Assembly (NCBI GenBank): GCA_030747075.1
Contig: JASLLL010000010.1
Coordinates: 19,679 to 83,678, forward strand
Source of the DNA: Gemmatimonadota bacterium
GTDB lineage: Bacteria > ARS69
Direction of reading: 5' to 3'
Length of the DNA stretch: 64,000 nt
This document shows, piece by piece, positions 9,728 to 20,287 of the stretch; the stretch's first letter is position 1; each line of letters opens with the position of its first letter. A program made the translations under genes and the position numbers. The notes below the pieces were generated by a model that was not told the origin of the DNA, searched no databases, and was given only the letters and a program-made list of their open reading frames with translations.

Positions 9728-10498
9728 ATGCTGGAGATCCGCGATCTGCACGCGTCCGTGGAGGGCACGAAGATCCTGAAGGGAGTGGACCTGACCGTGA
9801 AGGCCGGGGAGGTTCACTCCATCATGGGGCCGAACGGTTCCGGGAAGAGCACGCTGGCACAGGTGCTTGCCGGGCGGGAGACCTACGAAGTCACCGGCGG
9901 GCAGGTTCGTCTGGGCGGAGAGGACATTCTGGAGATGGAGCCGGATGTCCGTGCGCGTGAAGGCCTCTTCATGGCGTTCCAGTATCCGGTCGAGATCCCC
10001 GGCGTCAGCAACATGGAGTTTCTGAAGACTGCGTACAACTCCATCCGGAAGCATCGCGGGGAGAGCGAACTCGACGCCATGGACTTCCTCACGCGGGTGC
10101 GTGAAAAACTGGCCACCGTGGAAATGGACGAGGAGTTTCTTCGTCGCTCGGTCAATGCCGGGTTCTCAGGCGGCGAGAAGAAGCGCCACGAGATTTTCCA
10201 GATGGCACTCTTGGAGCCTCGGCTTGCGGTTCTGGACGAGACGGACTCCGGGCTGGACATTGATGCGCTTCGTGTCGTGGCAGGCGGTGTGAACTCGCTT
10301 CGTTCCGGGGACAACGCGATCGTGCTGATCACTCACTACCAGCGACTCCTCGATTACATCGAGCCGGATTTCGTTCATGTTCTCATGGACGGGAGGATCG
10401 TGCGTTCCGGGGGGAAGGAACTGGCGTTGAAACTGGAAGAGCACGGCTATGCCTGGGTGGCGGAAGAGGTGGCCGCCGGGAAGGGAGCAGCCGGATGA
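9728..10498 (+). CDS. sufC: Fe-S cluster assembly ATPase SufC
   Basis: ABC-type ATPase that drives the SufB-SufD scaffold; 256 residues and soluble. Walker [10 protein letters not shown] lies at about residues 34-42, the SufC-specific signature is [11 protein letters not shown], and Walker B with the catalytic glutamate is [14 protein letters not shown]. An H-motif follows in [16 protein letters not shown] stands upstream of the ATG. The stop overlaps the sufD start by four bases, so SufC and SufD are likely made together. Confidence 0.97.
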   Translation: MLEIRDLHASVEGTKILKGVDLTVKAGEVHSIMGPNGSGKSTLAQVLAGRETYEVTGGQVRLGGEDILEMEPDVRAREGLFMAFQYPVEIPGVSNMEFLKTAYNSIRKHRGESELDAMDFLTRVREKLATVEMDEEFLRRSVNAGFSGGEKKRHEIFQMALLEPRLAVLDETDSGLDIDALRVVAGGVNSLRSGDNAIVLITHYQRLLDYIEPDFVHVLMDGRIVRSGGKELALKLEEHGYAWVAEEVAAGKGAAG

Positions 10499-11819
10499 CC
10501 GTGGCGGAACGATGCCCGAAGAGCTGGCTCTCGGCGATCGGCGCGCAGGCCGAAGAGAGCGCGGCTCCGGAGTGGCTTCGTGAATTGCGCAGGCGCGGCG
10601 CGGAGTCCTTCGCGGCCGGCGGGTTCCCGTCGGCCTCGGAGGAGGACTGGCGATTCACCGACATCTCGACGCTCGTGGCCACGCCCTTCCGTCTTGCGGA
10701 GACTCCCGCAAGAATCGCCGATCCTGCCGCGCTCGGCGTTCCCGGGCTTTCCGGGGCGCGCTTCGTGTTCGTGGACGGCATCCTTGCGCAAGGGGCGTCG
10801 CGCATGGGTGGACTGCCCGCGGGTTTCTCCGCGCGGCCTTTCGCGGAGGCGGCTGCCGATCCCGAAAGTGGACTTGCGCAGCATCTCGGCGCCTCGCTGG
10901 ACGCGCGTTGCGACGGCTTCGTCGCGCTGAATACCGGACTCATGAACGACGGCCTCCATCTCCGCGTGGACCAGGGCGTGCGCGTGGCGGACCCCGTACA
11001 CATCCTTCATGTGTCCACGGGCAAGGGCGCGCCGACAATGTCCCACCCGCGCCACCTGATCGTCGCGGGTGCGGGCGCCTCGCTGACCGTCGTGGAGGAG
11101 TTCGTGTCGGAAGGCGGGGAGAAGGCGTTTACCAACGCGGCTACGGAAATCGTGGCCGAAGCCGGGAGCGCGGTCCGGCACTACCGCCTGGTTCGCGAGA
11201 ACCCGCAGAGCTTTCATCTGGCCACGCTTGCCGCGCGTCAGTTTGAGGATAGTCTCGTGGAGGCCCATGTCGCACTACTCGGGGGTGCGCTGGCACGCTG
11301 CGACATTCGGCCCATGCTTCTCGGCGAACGGTGCCGGACGCTGGTGAACGGTGTCGGTTTCGGTTCGGGGAACCAACGGCATGATCTGAGAGTCCGCGTC
11401 GGGCATTCCCGCCCCCACGGAGAGAGCCGACAGTACTACCGGAGCGTTCTGGCCGACCGCGCCCGCAGCGTGTTCACCGGGCGGATTGTGGTCGATGAAG
11501 GGGCGCAGAAGACGGATGCCGTACAGACGAATCGCAATCTCCTGCTTTCGGAAGACGCGGTCGCCCGGGCGCATCCGCAGCTTGAGATCTTCGCCGATGA
11601 TGTCAAGTGCACGCACGGCGCGACCATCGGAGAACTGGACGCCGAAGCGATCTTCTACCTGCGATCGCGAGGGATCCCGGAAGCACAGGCCCGCCGACTC
11701 CTTGTGTACTCCTTCGCGGGGGAGATTCTGGACCGGATGGAGGTGGATCCCGTGAGAGAAACCCTGCGCGCGCTTCTGGAGAGCCGCGTATCAGAGGCCC
11801 TCGATCCGGGAGGTGACCA

Positions 11820-11823
<4 letters not shown>
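10495..11823 (+). CDS. sufD: Fe-S cluster assembly protein SufD
   Basis: Beta-helix partner of SufB in the SufBC2D scaffold, 442 residues. The N-terminal part ([10 protein letters not shown]) and the C-terminal core, with [36 protein letters not shown] and [20 protein letters not shown], are typical of SufD. The histidine in the CTHGAT segment corresponds to a residue important for cluster assembly in the family. Both ends overlap neighbours by four bases (sufC and sufS), consistent with one transcript and coupled translation. Confidence 0.96.
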
Positions 11824-13097
<1,274 letters not shown>

Positions 13098-13100
13098 CCG

Positions 13101-13559
13101 ATGGAGTCGGATCTTCGGGATCTCTATCAGGAGATGATCATGGATCATGGAAGAAGCCCCAGGAACGTCGGGGATCTTCCGGAAGCGGATGGCACCGCGG
13201 AGGGGTACAACCCGCTGTGCGGCGACCGCATCCGTGTGCAGGTGAAGCTGGATCCGGAGGGCGGCGTGGAGGACATCCGCTTCTCGGGTTCCGCCTGCAC
13301 CATCTGCACGGCCTCGGCATCCATGATGACCGACTGCGTGAAGGGGAAGTCGTCGGAAGAGGCGCGTCGCCTGTTTGAGGAGTTTCGGGGTCTCGTGGCT
13401 CCGGAAGAAGTTGCGGCATCCGAAGGGGCACTCCCCGCGAAGCTCTCCGTGTTTGCGGGCGTACGGGAGTTCCCGATCCGCATCAAGTGCGCGGTGCTTC
13501 CATGGCACACGATGAAGGCCGCGATGGAAGAAGAGTCGGGAGAAGTCACCACGGAATGA
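13101..13559 (+). CDS. sufU: SufU-type sulfur acceptor / scaffold
   Basis: IscU-fold protein of 152 residues that accepts sulfur from SufS. The zinc/sulfur ligands are visible: C40 and D42 in the CGD motif, C66, and C130 in IKCAVLPWHTM; a further cysteine, C69, follows in SACTIC. The insertion between the second and third conserved cysteines and the lack of the IscU LPPVK motif mark it as SufU rather than IscU. The ATG at 13101 is three bases after sufS; an ATG at 13094, in another frame, is not used. Pairing with SufS matches the Gram-positive-like SufS-SufU system. Confidence 0.93.
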   Translation: MESDLRDLYQEMIMDHGRSPRNVGDLPEADGTAEGYNPLCGDRIRVQVKLDPEGGVEDIRFSGSACTICTASASMMTDCVKGKSSEEARRLFEEFRGLVAPEEVAASEGALPAKLSVFAGVREFPIRIKCAVLPWHTMKAAMEEESGEVTTE

Positions 13560-13594
13560 GCACGGGCATCGCATTGCCCGGCGGGAGAAGAAGC

Positions 13595-13927
13595 ATGACG
13601 GAAAGCGGAAACCGGCCATCTCCACAGGAGATGCGGGAGAAGATCGTGGCCGCCCTCAAGACGGTCTTCGATCCGGAGATTCCCGTGGACATCTGGGAGA
13701 TGGGACTCGTGTACCGGCTGGATGTGACGGAAGACGGGGTGGTGTCCATGGAGATGACGCTGACTTCACCGATGTGCCCGGTGGCGGAATCGCTGCCGGA
13801 GGAAGCGCGCCAGAAAGCCGCGCAGGTTGAAGGCGTGGAGCGCGTCAGCATGGAACTGGTCTGGGAGCCACCGTGGGGACCGGATCGAATGTCGGAATCG
13901 GCGAAGCTGGCCCTGGGGATGTTCTGA
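13595..13927 (+). CDS. sufT: SUF-associated DUF59/MIP18-family protein (SufT-like)
   Basis: Small protein of 110 residues with the MIP18/DUF59 fold, known to help mature or transfer iron-sulfur clusters. The signature VFDPEIPVDIWEMGLVYRLDV and the cysteine-bearing TSPMCPVAESLPEE are seen. The ATG at 13595 is chosen because GGGAGAAG precedes it. It sits between sufU and the second desulfurase, as DUF59 genes do in many SUF operons. A role in delivering clusters to apoproteins is family knowledge, not shown here. Confidence 0.9.
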   Translation: MTESGNRPSPQEMREKIVAALKTVFDPEIPVDIWEMGLVYRLDVTEDGVVSMEMTLTSPMCPVAESLPEEARQKAAQVEGVERVSMELVWEPPWGPDRMSESAKLALGMF

Positions 13928-13941
13928 GGCCGGGAGGAAGA

Positions 13942-15141
13942 ATGGGCGCGAACCCTCCGATCTACCTGGACGGGCACTCCACCACTCGCGTCGATCCGCG
14001 TGTCCTGGAAGCGATGATCCCCTTCATGGAGCGCGCCTACGGGAACGCGTCCAGTCGTACGCACGCCCTCGGCCGCGAGGCCATGGAGGCGGTGGATCGT
14101 GCCCGGGAGCAGGCGGCGGGGCTCATCGGCGCTTCCCCGCGGGAGATCCTCTGGACGAGCGGCGCCACCGAGAGCGACAACCTTGCGGTCCTGGGTGCGG
14201 TCCGCGCTCTTCGTTCGCGCGGAGACGGGGTCGTGACTTGTGTCACCGAACACAAGGCTGTTCTCGATGCCTGCGCGGTTCTGGAGCGGGAGGGCTGTCG
14301 GGTGACGCGTCTGCCCGTGGACTCCTGCGGCGTGCTGGATCTGGATCGCCTTGCAGATGCTCTCGACGGGCGGACCGTGCTCGTCTCGATCATGGCCGCG
14401 AACAACGAGACGGGCGTGCTGCACCCGGTGGGGGAGATCGCGAGCATTGTCCATGAGCGCTCTCCTGCGCTCTTCCACACGGATGCGGCGCAGGCGGCGG
14501 GACGCGTCGCGCTCGATGTCGAAGCGGCCCGGATTGATCTCCTGTCGCTCTCCGCGCACAAGATCCACGGGCCGAAGGGAACGGGGGCGCTCTTCGTGCG
14601 CCGTCGTCGGCCGACCGTTCGTCTGGAACCGCTGACGCACGGCGGAGGACAGGAACGCGGGATGCGCTCCGGGACGCTGAATGTCCCGGGGATCATCGGC
14701 ATGGGAGAGGCGCTGGCGATGGCGGCGGAATGCGGGGAGGCCGAGTCGGTGCGAATCCGGGAACTGCGCGACCAACTGCACGAGCGGCTCCTCGCGGATC
14801 TCGACGGCGTCCACCTCAATGGGCATACGGAGCGGCGCCTGCCGGGCAGCCTGAATGTCTCGTTTGACGGGGTGGATGCGGAAGAACTGCTCGTCGGTCT
14901 TCCGGAAGTGGCCGTTTCCACGGGGGCGGCCTGCGCGTCGGCCAGCATCGAGGCGAGCCATGTCCTTCGCTCGATGGATCTGCCCGAGGGACGAGCGCGC
15001 TCCTCGGTTCGGTTCGGCGTGGGGCGGTTCAACACGCGGGAGGAAATCGATCGCGTGGCGGAGAGGGTCGTGGACCGCGTGCGGCGGCTTCGCAGCGGTC
15101 GCGGTCAGGTTGTGGGCGGTGAATCCGGAGGGATGATGTGA
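13942..15141 (+). CDS. Second cysteine desulfurase (group I, IscS/NifS type)
   Basis: PLP-dependent cysteine desulfurase of 399 residues, distinct from sufS in the same operon. N-terminal PPIYLDGHSTTRVDPRVLEAM, the PLP lysine K207 in LSAHKIHGPKGTGALF and the long flexible loop with catalytic C331 in STGAACASASIEASH place it in group I. GGGAGG precedes the ATG at 13942; an in-frame GTG further upstream would extend into sufT. It may supply sulfur for clusters under other conditions or for tRNA thiolation; the sequence cannot decide. It overlaps the next gene by four bases. Confidence 0.93.
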   Translation: MGANPPIYLDGHSTTRVDPRVLEAMIPFMERAYGNASSRTHALGREAMEAVDRAREQAAGLIGASPREILWTSGATESDNLAVLGAVRALRSRGDGVVTCVTEHKAVLDACAVLEREGCRVTRLPVDSCGVLDLDRLADALDGRTVLVSIMAANNETGVLHPVGEIASIVHERSPALFHTDAAQAAGRVALDVEAARIDLLSLSAHKIHGPKGTGALFVRRRRPTVRLEPLTHGGGQERGMRSGTLNVPGIIGMGEALAMAAECGEAESVRIRELRDQLHERLLADLDGVHLNGHTERRLPGSLNVSFDGVDAEELLVGLPEVAVSTGAACASASIEASHVLRSMDLPEGRARSSVRFGVGRFNTREEIDRVAERVVDRVRRLRSGRGQVVGGESGGMM

Positions 15142-15545
15142 GCGGAGCAGAGGTGATGACCATTACCGCGATGGCAGCCCGGATCATTCAGGAGAAGGCG
15201 GACCGATACGGAACACCGGGAAGTCCCCTTCGGGTGAAGGTGGTCGACGGGGGGTGCTCCGGAATGAGTTACCACATGGAGTTCGATCCGCACGCGCCCC
15301 GGGACGGGGATGCGGTCGTGGAGCGCGACGGGGCCACCGTTGTCGTGGACGAGCATTCCGCCGAATACCTGCGTGGCTCCGAACTGGACTTTCAGCGGAC
15401 GCTGATGGAGCAGCGGTTTGTCTGGACCAACCCGAACGCTACGGGAACCTGCGGATGCGGCGAGTCCTTCTCCGTGCTGGTCAGTCCACCGGACCCAGCG
15501 GATCCAGCGTCACGGAACGATAGATGTCGGTCGCGGCGGCCTTGA
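15138..15545 (+). CDS. IscA/SufA/ErpA-type Fe-S carrier
   Basis: A-type iron-sulfur carrier of 135 residues that would move clusters from SufBCD to targets. The three ligand cysteines are visible: one in DGGCSGMSYHMEF and two in the C-terminal GTCGCGESFSV. The GTG start overlaps the previous stop. After GESFSV the protein runs on for about 22 unusual residues (proline- and arginine-rich) because the stop lies inside the convergent gene; the 65-base 3' overlap suggests that this tail is dispensable. It is the last gene of the SUF operon. Confidence 0.9.
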   Translation: MSGAEVMTITAMAARIIQEKADRYGTPGSPLRVKVVDGGCSGMSYHMEFDPHAPRDGDAVVERDGATVVVDEHSAEYLRGSELDFQRTLMEQRFVWTNPNATGTCGCGESFSVLVSPPDPADPASRNDRCRSRRP

Positions 15546-15834
15546 GCACCGTTCCGTGACCCTCGACGACGCCGACGCCCGTCCCCTGCGCGAGTTCACG
15601 AGCGCGGTTTGCGATGACCGCGTTGGGCGGGCACGCGATGAGGCGTCGCAGGTTCTTCTTGCCCGGAATGCCGCGCGCGCGTGCGAGAAGCTCCGGCGTT
15701 AGTTCTTCTTCCGTTCCGGCAATGACGATGGCCCACCCGTTCCCGGCAAGATCCGCCCCGGCCGGTCCCCCCGGCGAGACTCCCAGTTCACGGGCCAGAC
15801 TCTCGGCGATCTTTTCATGCGTCCACTCGGTCAT
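15481..15834 (-). CDS. Unknown conserved-looking small protein
   Basis: Predicted cytoplasmic protein of 117 residues; I do not recognise a family. The ATG at 15834 is chosen because GGAGGG lies upstream on the minus strand; longer frames would run into dinB. It begins MTEWTHEKIAESLARELG (helical) and continues with an alternating alpha/beta region containing GWAIVIAGTEEELTPELL and ARELAQGTGVGVVEGHG. One cysteine is present. It is divergent from dinB with a 120-base gap, and its 3' end overlaps the IscA-type gene by 65 bases. Codon use resembles that of its neighbours. Confidence 0.6.
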   Translation of the reverse strand: MTEWTHEKIAESLARELGVSPGGPAGADLAGNGWAIVIAGTEEELTPELLARARGIPGKKNLRRLIACPPNAVIANRARELAQGTGVGVVEGHGTVLKAAATDIYRSVTLDPLGPVD

Positions 15835-15926
15835 GGCACCCTCCTCGGCGACTCCTGCACGGTATCCCTGCGACCGCGGCGCGTCCACCCGCAGAACGAA
15901 CGGACCGCGCAGGATTTGCTGGAGAC

Positions 15927-15948
15927 CCAGACAGATGTCTGGTAGTCT
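15927..15948 (+). promoter_or_regulatory. 16-base palindrome on an extended -10 promoter of dinB-dnaE2
   Basis: CCAGACA-GA-TGTCTGG (15927-15942) is a perfect palindrome with 7-base arms. It runs straight into TGG-TAGTCT (15940-15948), an extended -10 element, only six bases before the dinB ATG. A repressor bound here would block the promoter. The location suggests an SOS-type operator, but the sequence differs from the LexA boxes I know (CTGT-N8-ACAG, GAAC-N4-GTTC types). The start of transcription would fall near the ATG, so the message may be leaderless. Confidence 0.5.
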
Positions 15949-15954
15949 GCCCAT

Positions 15955-17175
15955 ATGAGCACTCGCCGACCTCTCCGTTGCGTCGCCCATGTGGATGTAG
16001 ACGCCTTCTTCGCATCGGTGGAGCAGCTGCGCAATCCCAGGCTGCGCGGCAAGCCGGTGGCGGTGGGGTCGGGGGTGATTGCGAGTTGCTCGTACGAGGC
16101 GCGGGCGTTCGGGTGCCACGCGGGCCAGCCGTTGTCTTCGGCGCGGCGCGCGTGCCCGGGGCTGGTCGTGCTGGACGGAAGCGCCGCCGTGTATGCGGCG
16201 TTTGGGGATCGCGTGTTTGCCGTGTGCCGTCGCTTTTCACCGCAACTGGAGACGCATCTCGACGAGGCCGTTCTGGAGCTGACGGGCACCGAGCGTCTGT
16301 GGGGTGACGCCCGGGCCGTGGCGGAACGCATTCGCCGGGAAGTGCGCCGGGAGACGGGGCTTGCGGTCACGGTCGGTCTGGGACGCAATCGCCTGGTCGC
16401 GCGGGTGGCCACTCGTCTTGCGAAGCCGGACGGCGTGGGCCTGATGGAGCCGGGGACGGAGGCCGCACGGATCGGTGCGCTGGCCGTGGCGGAACTGCCG
16501 GGTGTGGGACCGAATACCAGCGCTGTTCTTGCGGAGTTGGGCATACGGAGCGTCAGGGACTTGCGTCGTCTCAGCCGGGAGGAACTGGCGACGCTTTTCG
16601 GCACGCGCGGCGGGGCGCTCTACGAGCGGTGCCGCGGGCGTGACTCGCGTGCGGTAACCCCGCGCGAGGTGCCGCGGAGCATCTCGCGGGAGACGAGCTT
16701 CCATTCGCCGGTGACCGACGCCGCAAAGATCCGCGCCATGCTGCACTACCTCGTGGAGCGTGCGGGGCGAACCACGCGGGACCTGGGCCTTCGCGCGCGC
16801 ACCGTGGCGGTTCATGTGCGTGCATCCGGCGGGCGACGCGTGAGTGCCTCCCATTCGCTGGCGCAACCCGAAGCGACCGATCGTGCCTTCTTCGCCGCAG
16901 CCGACCGGCTCTTCGCGCGTACCCGTCCGCATCGAGTGGCGCTGCGGGCAGTGGGCGTGTCGCTGTCGCGGCTTGTTCCGGAGGGGCCGACGCAGCTGGA
17001 CCTGCTGGACCATGGAGCCGTCGAGATCGCGGAGGATCTGGCTTGCGGCGTCGATGCAGTGCGCCGCCGGTTCGGGCAGGGAGCCCTCGTTGTGGGCCCG
17101 TCGGTGTCACTTCTGTCGGCTTTCCCCTGCGACGCAGACGGCTTCGTCCTGCGAACGCCCAGCCTCACGCAGTGA
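15955..17175 (+). CDS. dinB: Y-family DNA polymerase (DNA polymerase IV, DinB type)
   Basis: Translesion polymerase of 406 residues. Catalytic metal ligands are intact: D14 in HVDVDAFFASVE and D103-E104 in HLDEAVLEL, so it should be active, unlike ImuB proteins, which lose them. A helix-hairpin-helix (LPGVGPNTSAVLAELG) and a little-finger domain follow. Q347-LDLL is a good match to the beta-clamp binding motif. It lies directly upstream of dnaE2 (7-base gap), a place usually taken by imuB; no imuA is present. A palindrome overlaps its promoter, suggesting damage control. Confidence 0.93.
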   Translation: MSTRRPLRCVAHVDVDAFFASVEQLRNPRLRGKPVAVGSGVIASCSYEARAFGCHAGQPLSSARRACPGLVVLDGSAAVYAAFGDRVFAVCRRFSPQLETHLDEAVLELTGTERLWGDARAVAERIRREVRRETGLAVTVGLGRNRLVARVATRLAKPDGVGLMEPGTEAARIGALAVAELPGVGPNTSAVLAELGIRSVRDLRRLSREELATLFGTRGGALYERCRGRDSRAVTPREVPRSISRETSFHSPVTDAAKIRAMLHYLVERAGRTTRDLGLRARTVAVHVRASGGRRVSASHSLAQPEATDRAFFAAADRLFARTRPHRVALRAVGVSLSRLVPEGPTQLDLLDHGAVEIAEDLACGVDAVRRRFGQGALVVGPSVSLLSAFPCDADGFVLRTPSLTQ

Positions 17176-17182
17176 GGGTGCC

Positions 17183-20100
17183 ATGACCTTCGCTCCGCTG
17201 CGGGTTCACAGCCACCACTCGCTCTTGTGGGGCACCGCGTCGCCGCGGCGGCTCGTCGAAGCGGCAGCGGATCTGGGGTGCAAGACGCTTGCGCTGACGG
17301 ATCGGGACAGCGTCGCGGGGCTGGTGGAGTTTCTGGACGCCGCGGAGGAACACGGCGTGCGCGCGCTCGTGGGGGCGGAGATTACCGGAGAGCATCCCAT
17401 GCTTCTTCTGGCGCGGGACTCCTCGGGGTACGAGTCCATGTGCCGTGTCGTCACGGACCGGAAGACTGCCGCCGTATTCGACCCGGCGTCGTCGCTGGCC
17501 GAAGCCCCCGGTGGAGTGCATGTCGTGTGCGGGCGGCCGGACACGGCGCGTGCACTGGCGGATGTGGTGGAGCGGGGTTCGCTCTGGGTGGATCTCCCCG
17601 CGCGGGGAAGGCGGGGCATCGCGCCGGTCGCTCTGCGGCGCGCGGCCGTGCAGCTCGGAGTCGGGCTTGTCGCGACCGGTCGTGTGTCACTGGGCAGTTG
17701 CGCGGATGCGGGGGCGCATGCGGTTCTCCGCGCGTCGGCGGAGGGGCGTCTCGTGGGAGACAGCCCCCTTGCCGGGTATGCGCAAGGGGCGGATGTCCTC
17801 GGGCGGCCGGAGAGCATGGGTCGGGGCTGGGAAGACGCTCCGGACGCGCTTCTTGCGAACCGGCGCGTGGCCGATTCGTGTTCGGTGGAGCTTCGACGCG
17901 GCACGCCGGTCTTTCCGCGCGCTCCCATGCCTCGGGGAATCACTGCGGGAGAGCATCTCCGAAGCCGGTGTCTCGAAGGACTGCGCTCGCGCGGCGCGGC
18001 TCCGAACGGAGAGGTGCTGCGCCGTCTGAATCACGAACTGGATGTCATCGGGCGCCTGGGCTTTGCAGACTACTTTGTGATCGTGGGGGACATTGTGCGG
18101 GCGGCCCGCGCATCGGGCATCCCCACGGTCGGGCGTGGCTCCGGGGCCGGCTCGCTCGTGTCGTGGGCGCTGGGCATCACGAATGTGAACCCGCTGCGCT
18201 ACGGCCTGATGTTCGAGCGGTTTCTGCACGAGGGGCGGGCCGACTGCCCGGATCTGGACATCGACCTGTGCTGGAAGGGTCGGGATCGCGTCATTGATCA
18301 TGTGTACAGAACCTACGGGCGGGACCGGGTCGCCATGATCTCGACGCATGTGCTGTTCCACCCGCGTTCCGCCTTCCGCGAGGCGGCTCGTGCGCACGGG
18401 GTTCCCGTGGCGCGGGTGAACCGGCTTTCACGACTTCTGCCGTCCGCATGGGAAGATGGCGGGGTCGCGCGCGCCGTCCGTGCCGATCCCGCGCTGGCCC
18501 GCGCGTTCGGCGCGGAAGATCCGCAGATGGCGAAGGTGCTGGAGGTCGCGGACGCGCTGGAAGGGCTTCCGCGACACCTGGGGATTCACAGTGGCGGAAT
18601 CGTGATCGGGGACCGGCCGCTCGTCGCGTATACGGGAATGGAGCGTGCGTCGAAGGGGATCATCGTCACGCAATATGAGATGCGCTCGATTGAGCGCGTC
18701 GGCCTGGTGAAGATCGACCTTCTCGGGAACCGCGCTCTCTCCACATTGCGTGAGACCGCCGCGTTTGTGGAGCGCTCACGGGGAGTGCGCGTGGATCTCG
18801 ATCGCGTTCCGGACGGGCACGCGGGAGCGGCCCGCCTGCTTGGGGCGGGGGAGACACTGGGCGCGTTTCAGATCGAGTCCCCCGGAGTCCGGAACCTGCT
18901 TCGCCAGCTTCAGCCGGTGGACCTCGACGGGGTGATTGCGGCGCTGTCGCTCATTCGACCCGGCCCCGCCGGATCCGGCATGAAGGACCTCTACATTGCG
19001 CGGGCGCATGGAGAGACGCCCGTGACCTGGCACGACGGCCGCCTTCGCGCCGTCCTGGCCGAGAGCCACGGCATCCTCCTCTACGAAGAAGATGTGATTC
19101 GTGTCGCGTCCGTGATCGCGGGGATCAGCCCCGGAGACGCCGACGGGCTTCGCCGGGCCATCGCCCGGGCGGAGTCGGACCCGGAGCGGGACTCGCTGGG
19201 TCGCTGGTTTGTGGAGCGCGCCGTGCGAAACGGAACGGACCTCGCTGCCGCGCGCGCGGTGTGGAAGGAACTGGCACGGTTTGGCGCCTACGCCTTCTGC
19301 AAGGCGCACGCTGCCGGGTATGGTGTGCTGGCGTACCTGTCCGTCGTCATGAAGGCGGACTACCCGGTGGAGTTCACGGCCGCGCTTCTCAATCATCATC
19401 AGGGAATGTACCCGCTGCGCGTTCATGTGGAAGAGGCACGCCGACGCGGTGTGCGCATTCTGGGTCCCTGCGTGCAGCACTCTCAGGCGGGGGCTACCGT
19501 GGAAGACGGCAGCGTCCGCCTGGGGATCAGCGGGGTCGCGGGCGTGTCGGACCGAACCGTGCACGCGGTGGTCTCCATCGGTGAGCGTTCGGCGGAGCGC
19601 CGATACACGGGCATGGCGGACCTGCTCCGCCGCGCGCGTCCGTCTTTCCCGGAAGCGTCGGCCCTCGTGCGGTGCGGGGCGTGCGACGCATTCGGCGAGA
19701 ATCGATCCGTACTGGCATGGCGACTTCGGGCGTCATCCGGACGACGAACGAAGCGGCCGTCTCCGACCGCGCCCGGCCTGTTCGACGCGGCGTGCCCGGT
19801 ACTCCCGGATCGCGCACCAGATCTCCCGGCGCCCGATGTCCGGGAGCGGGCGGCCGCAGAAACCGAACTCCTGGGATTCCCGCTGGAAGCGCACGCGCTG
19901 GCCGCGTGCGCGCGCGAGCTTCGTCAAGAGGGGGTCACTGCCGCGGCGCGTCTTGCCGGGCGAGCCGGGCGGCGCGCACGAGTCGCGGGGATTCCGGCCA
20001 CACGGCGAACGGTGGCGGCGCGCGGCGGACGCCGGATGCTCTTCCTCACGCTGGAGGACGACACCGGTCTGGTGGAGTGCACGCTCTTTCCGGATGTGTA

Positions 20101-20287
20101 TCGCCGCCACCGGGAACTGGCGCGTTCCGGGCGAGCGGTGGTGGCATCGGGTCGCGTGGAGGACCGGCGGGGAGCCCTCACGCTGGTCGTGGACGGGCTC
20201 CGGGCGCTGGAACAGGCGGACAGGCCACAGGTTACGGAAGAAAGCTCACAAAACGCGCGAAGTTCGGAACGCTCGTATCCCGGATGA
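17183..20287 (+). CDS. dnaE2: Error-prone DNA polymerase III alpha subunit DnaE2
   Basis: C-family polymerase of 1034 residues from the ATG at 17183; the frame is open further upstream, but that part lies inside dinB. Order: PHP domain (HSHHSLLWG, then LALTDRDSVAG), palm with the catalytic aspartates D357, D359 and D361 in PDLDIDLCWKGR, fingers, and an OB fold near the C-terminus (MLFLTLEDDTGLVECTLFPD). The size and the truncated C-terminus without a tau-binding tail fit DnaE2 (ImuC) rather than replicative DnaE1. It acts in damage-induced mutagenesis. The last 56 bases overlap the convergent lipoprotein gene. Confidence 0.93.
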   Translation: MTFAPLRVHSHHSLLWGTASPRRLVEAAADLGCKTLALTDRDSVAGLVEFLDAAEEHGVRALVGAEITGEHPMLLLARDSSGYESMCRVVTDRKTAAVFDPASSLAEAPGGVHVVCGRPDTARALADVVERGSLWVDLPARGRRGIAPVALRRAAVQLGVGLVATGRVSLGSCADAGAHAVLRASAEGRLVGDSPLAGYAQGADVLGRPESMGRGWEDAPDALLANRRVADSCSVELRRGTPVFPRAPMPRGITAGEHLRSRCLEGLRSRGAAPNGEVLRRLNHELDVIGRLGFADYFVIVGDIVRAARASGIPTVGRGSGAGSLVSWALGITNVNPLRYGLMFERFLHEGRADCPDLDIDLCWKGRDRVIDHVYRTYGRDRVAMISTHVLFHPRSAFREAARAHGVPVARVNRLSRLLPSAWEDGGVARAVRADPALARAFGAEDPQMAKVLEVADALEGLPRHLGIHSGGIVIGDRPLVAYTGMERASKGIIVTQYEMRSIERVGLVKIDLLGNRALSTLRETAAFVERSRGVRVDLDRVPDGHAGAARLLGAGETLGAFQIESPGVRNLLRQLQPVDLDGVIAALSLIRPGPAGSGMKDLYIARAHGETPVTWHDGRLRAVLAESHGILLYEEDVIRVASVIAGISPGDADGLRRAIARAESDPERDSLGRWFVERAVRNGTDLAAARAVWKELARFGAYAFCKAHAAGYGVLAYLSVVMKADYPVEFTAALLNHHQGMYPLRVHVEEARRRGVRILGPCVQHSQAGATVEDGSVRLGISGVAGVSDRTVHAVVSIGERSAERRYTGMADLLRRARPSFPEASALVRCGACDAFGENRSVLAWRLRASSGRRTKRPSPTAPGLFDAACPVLPDRAPDLPAPDVRERAAAETELLGFPLEAHALAACARELRQEGVTAAARLAGRAGRRARVAGIPATRRTVAARGGRRMLFLTLEDDTGLVECTLFPDVYRRHRELARSGRAVVASGRVEDRRGALTLVVDGLRALEQADRPQVTEESSQNARSSERSYPG

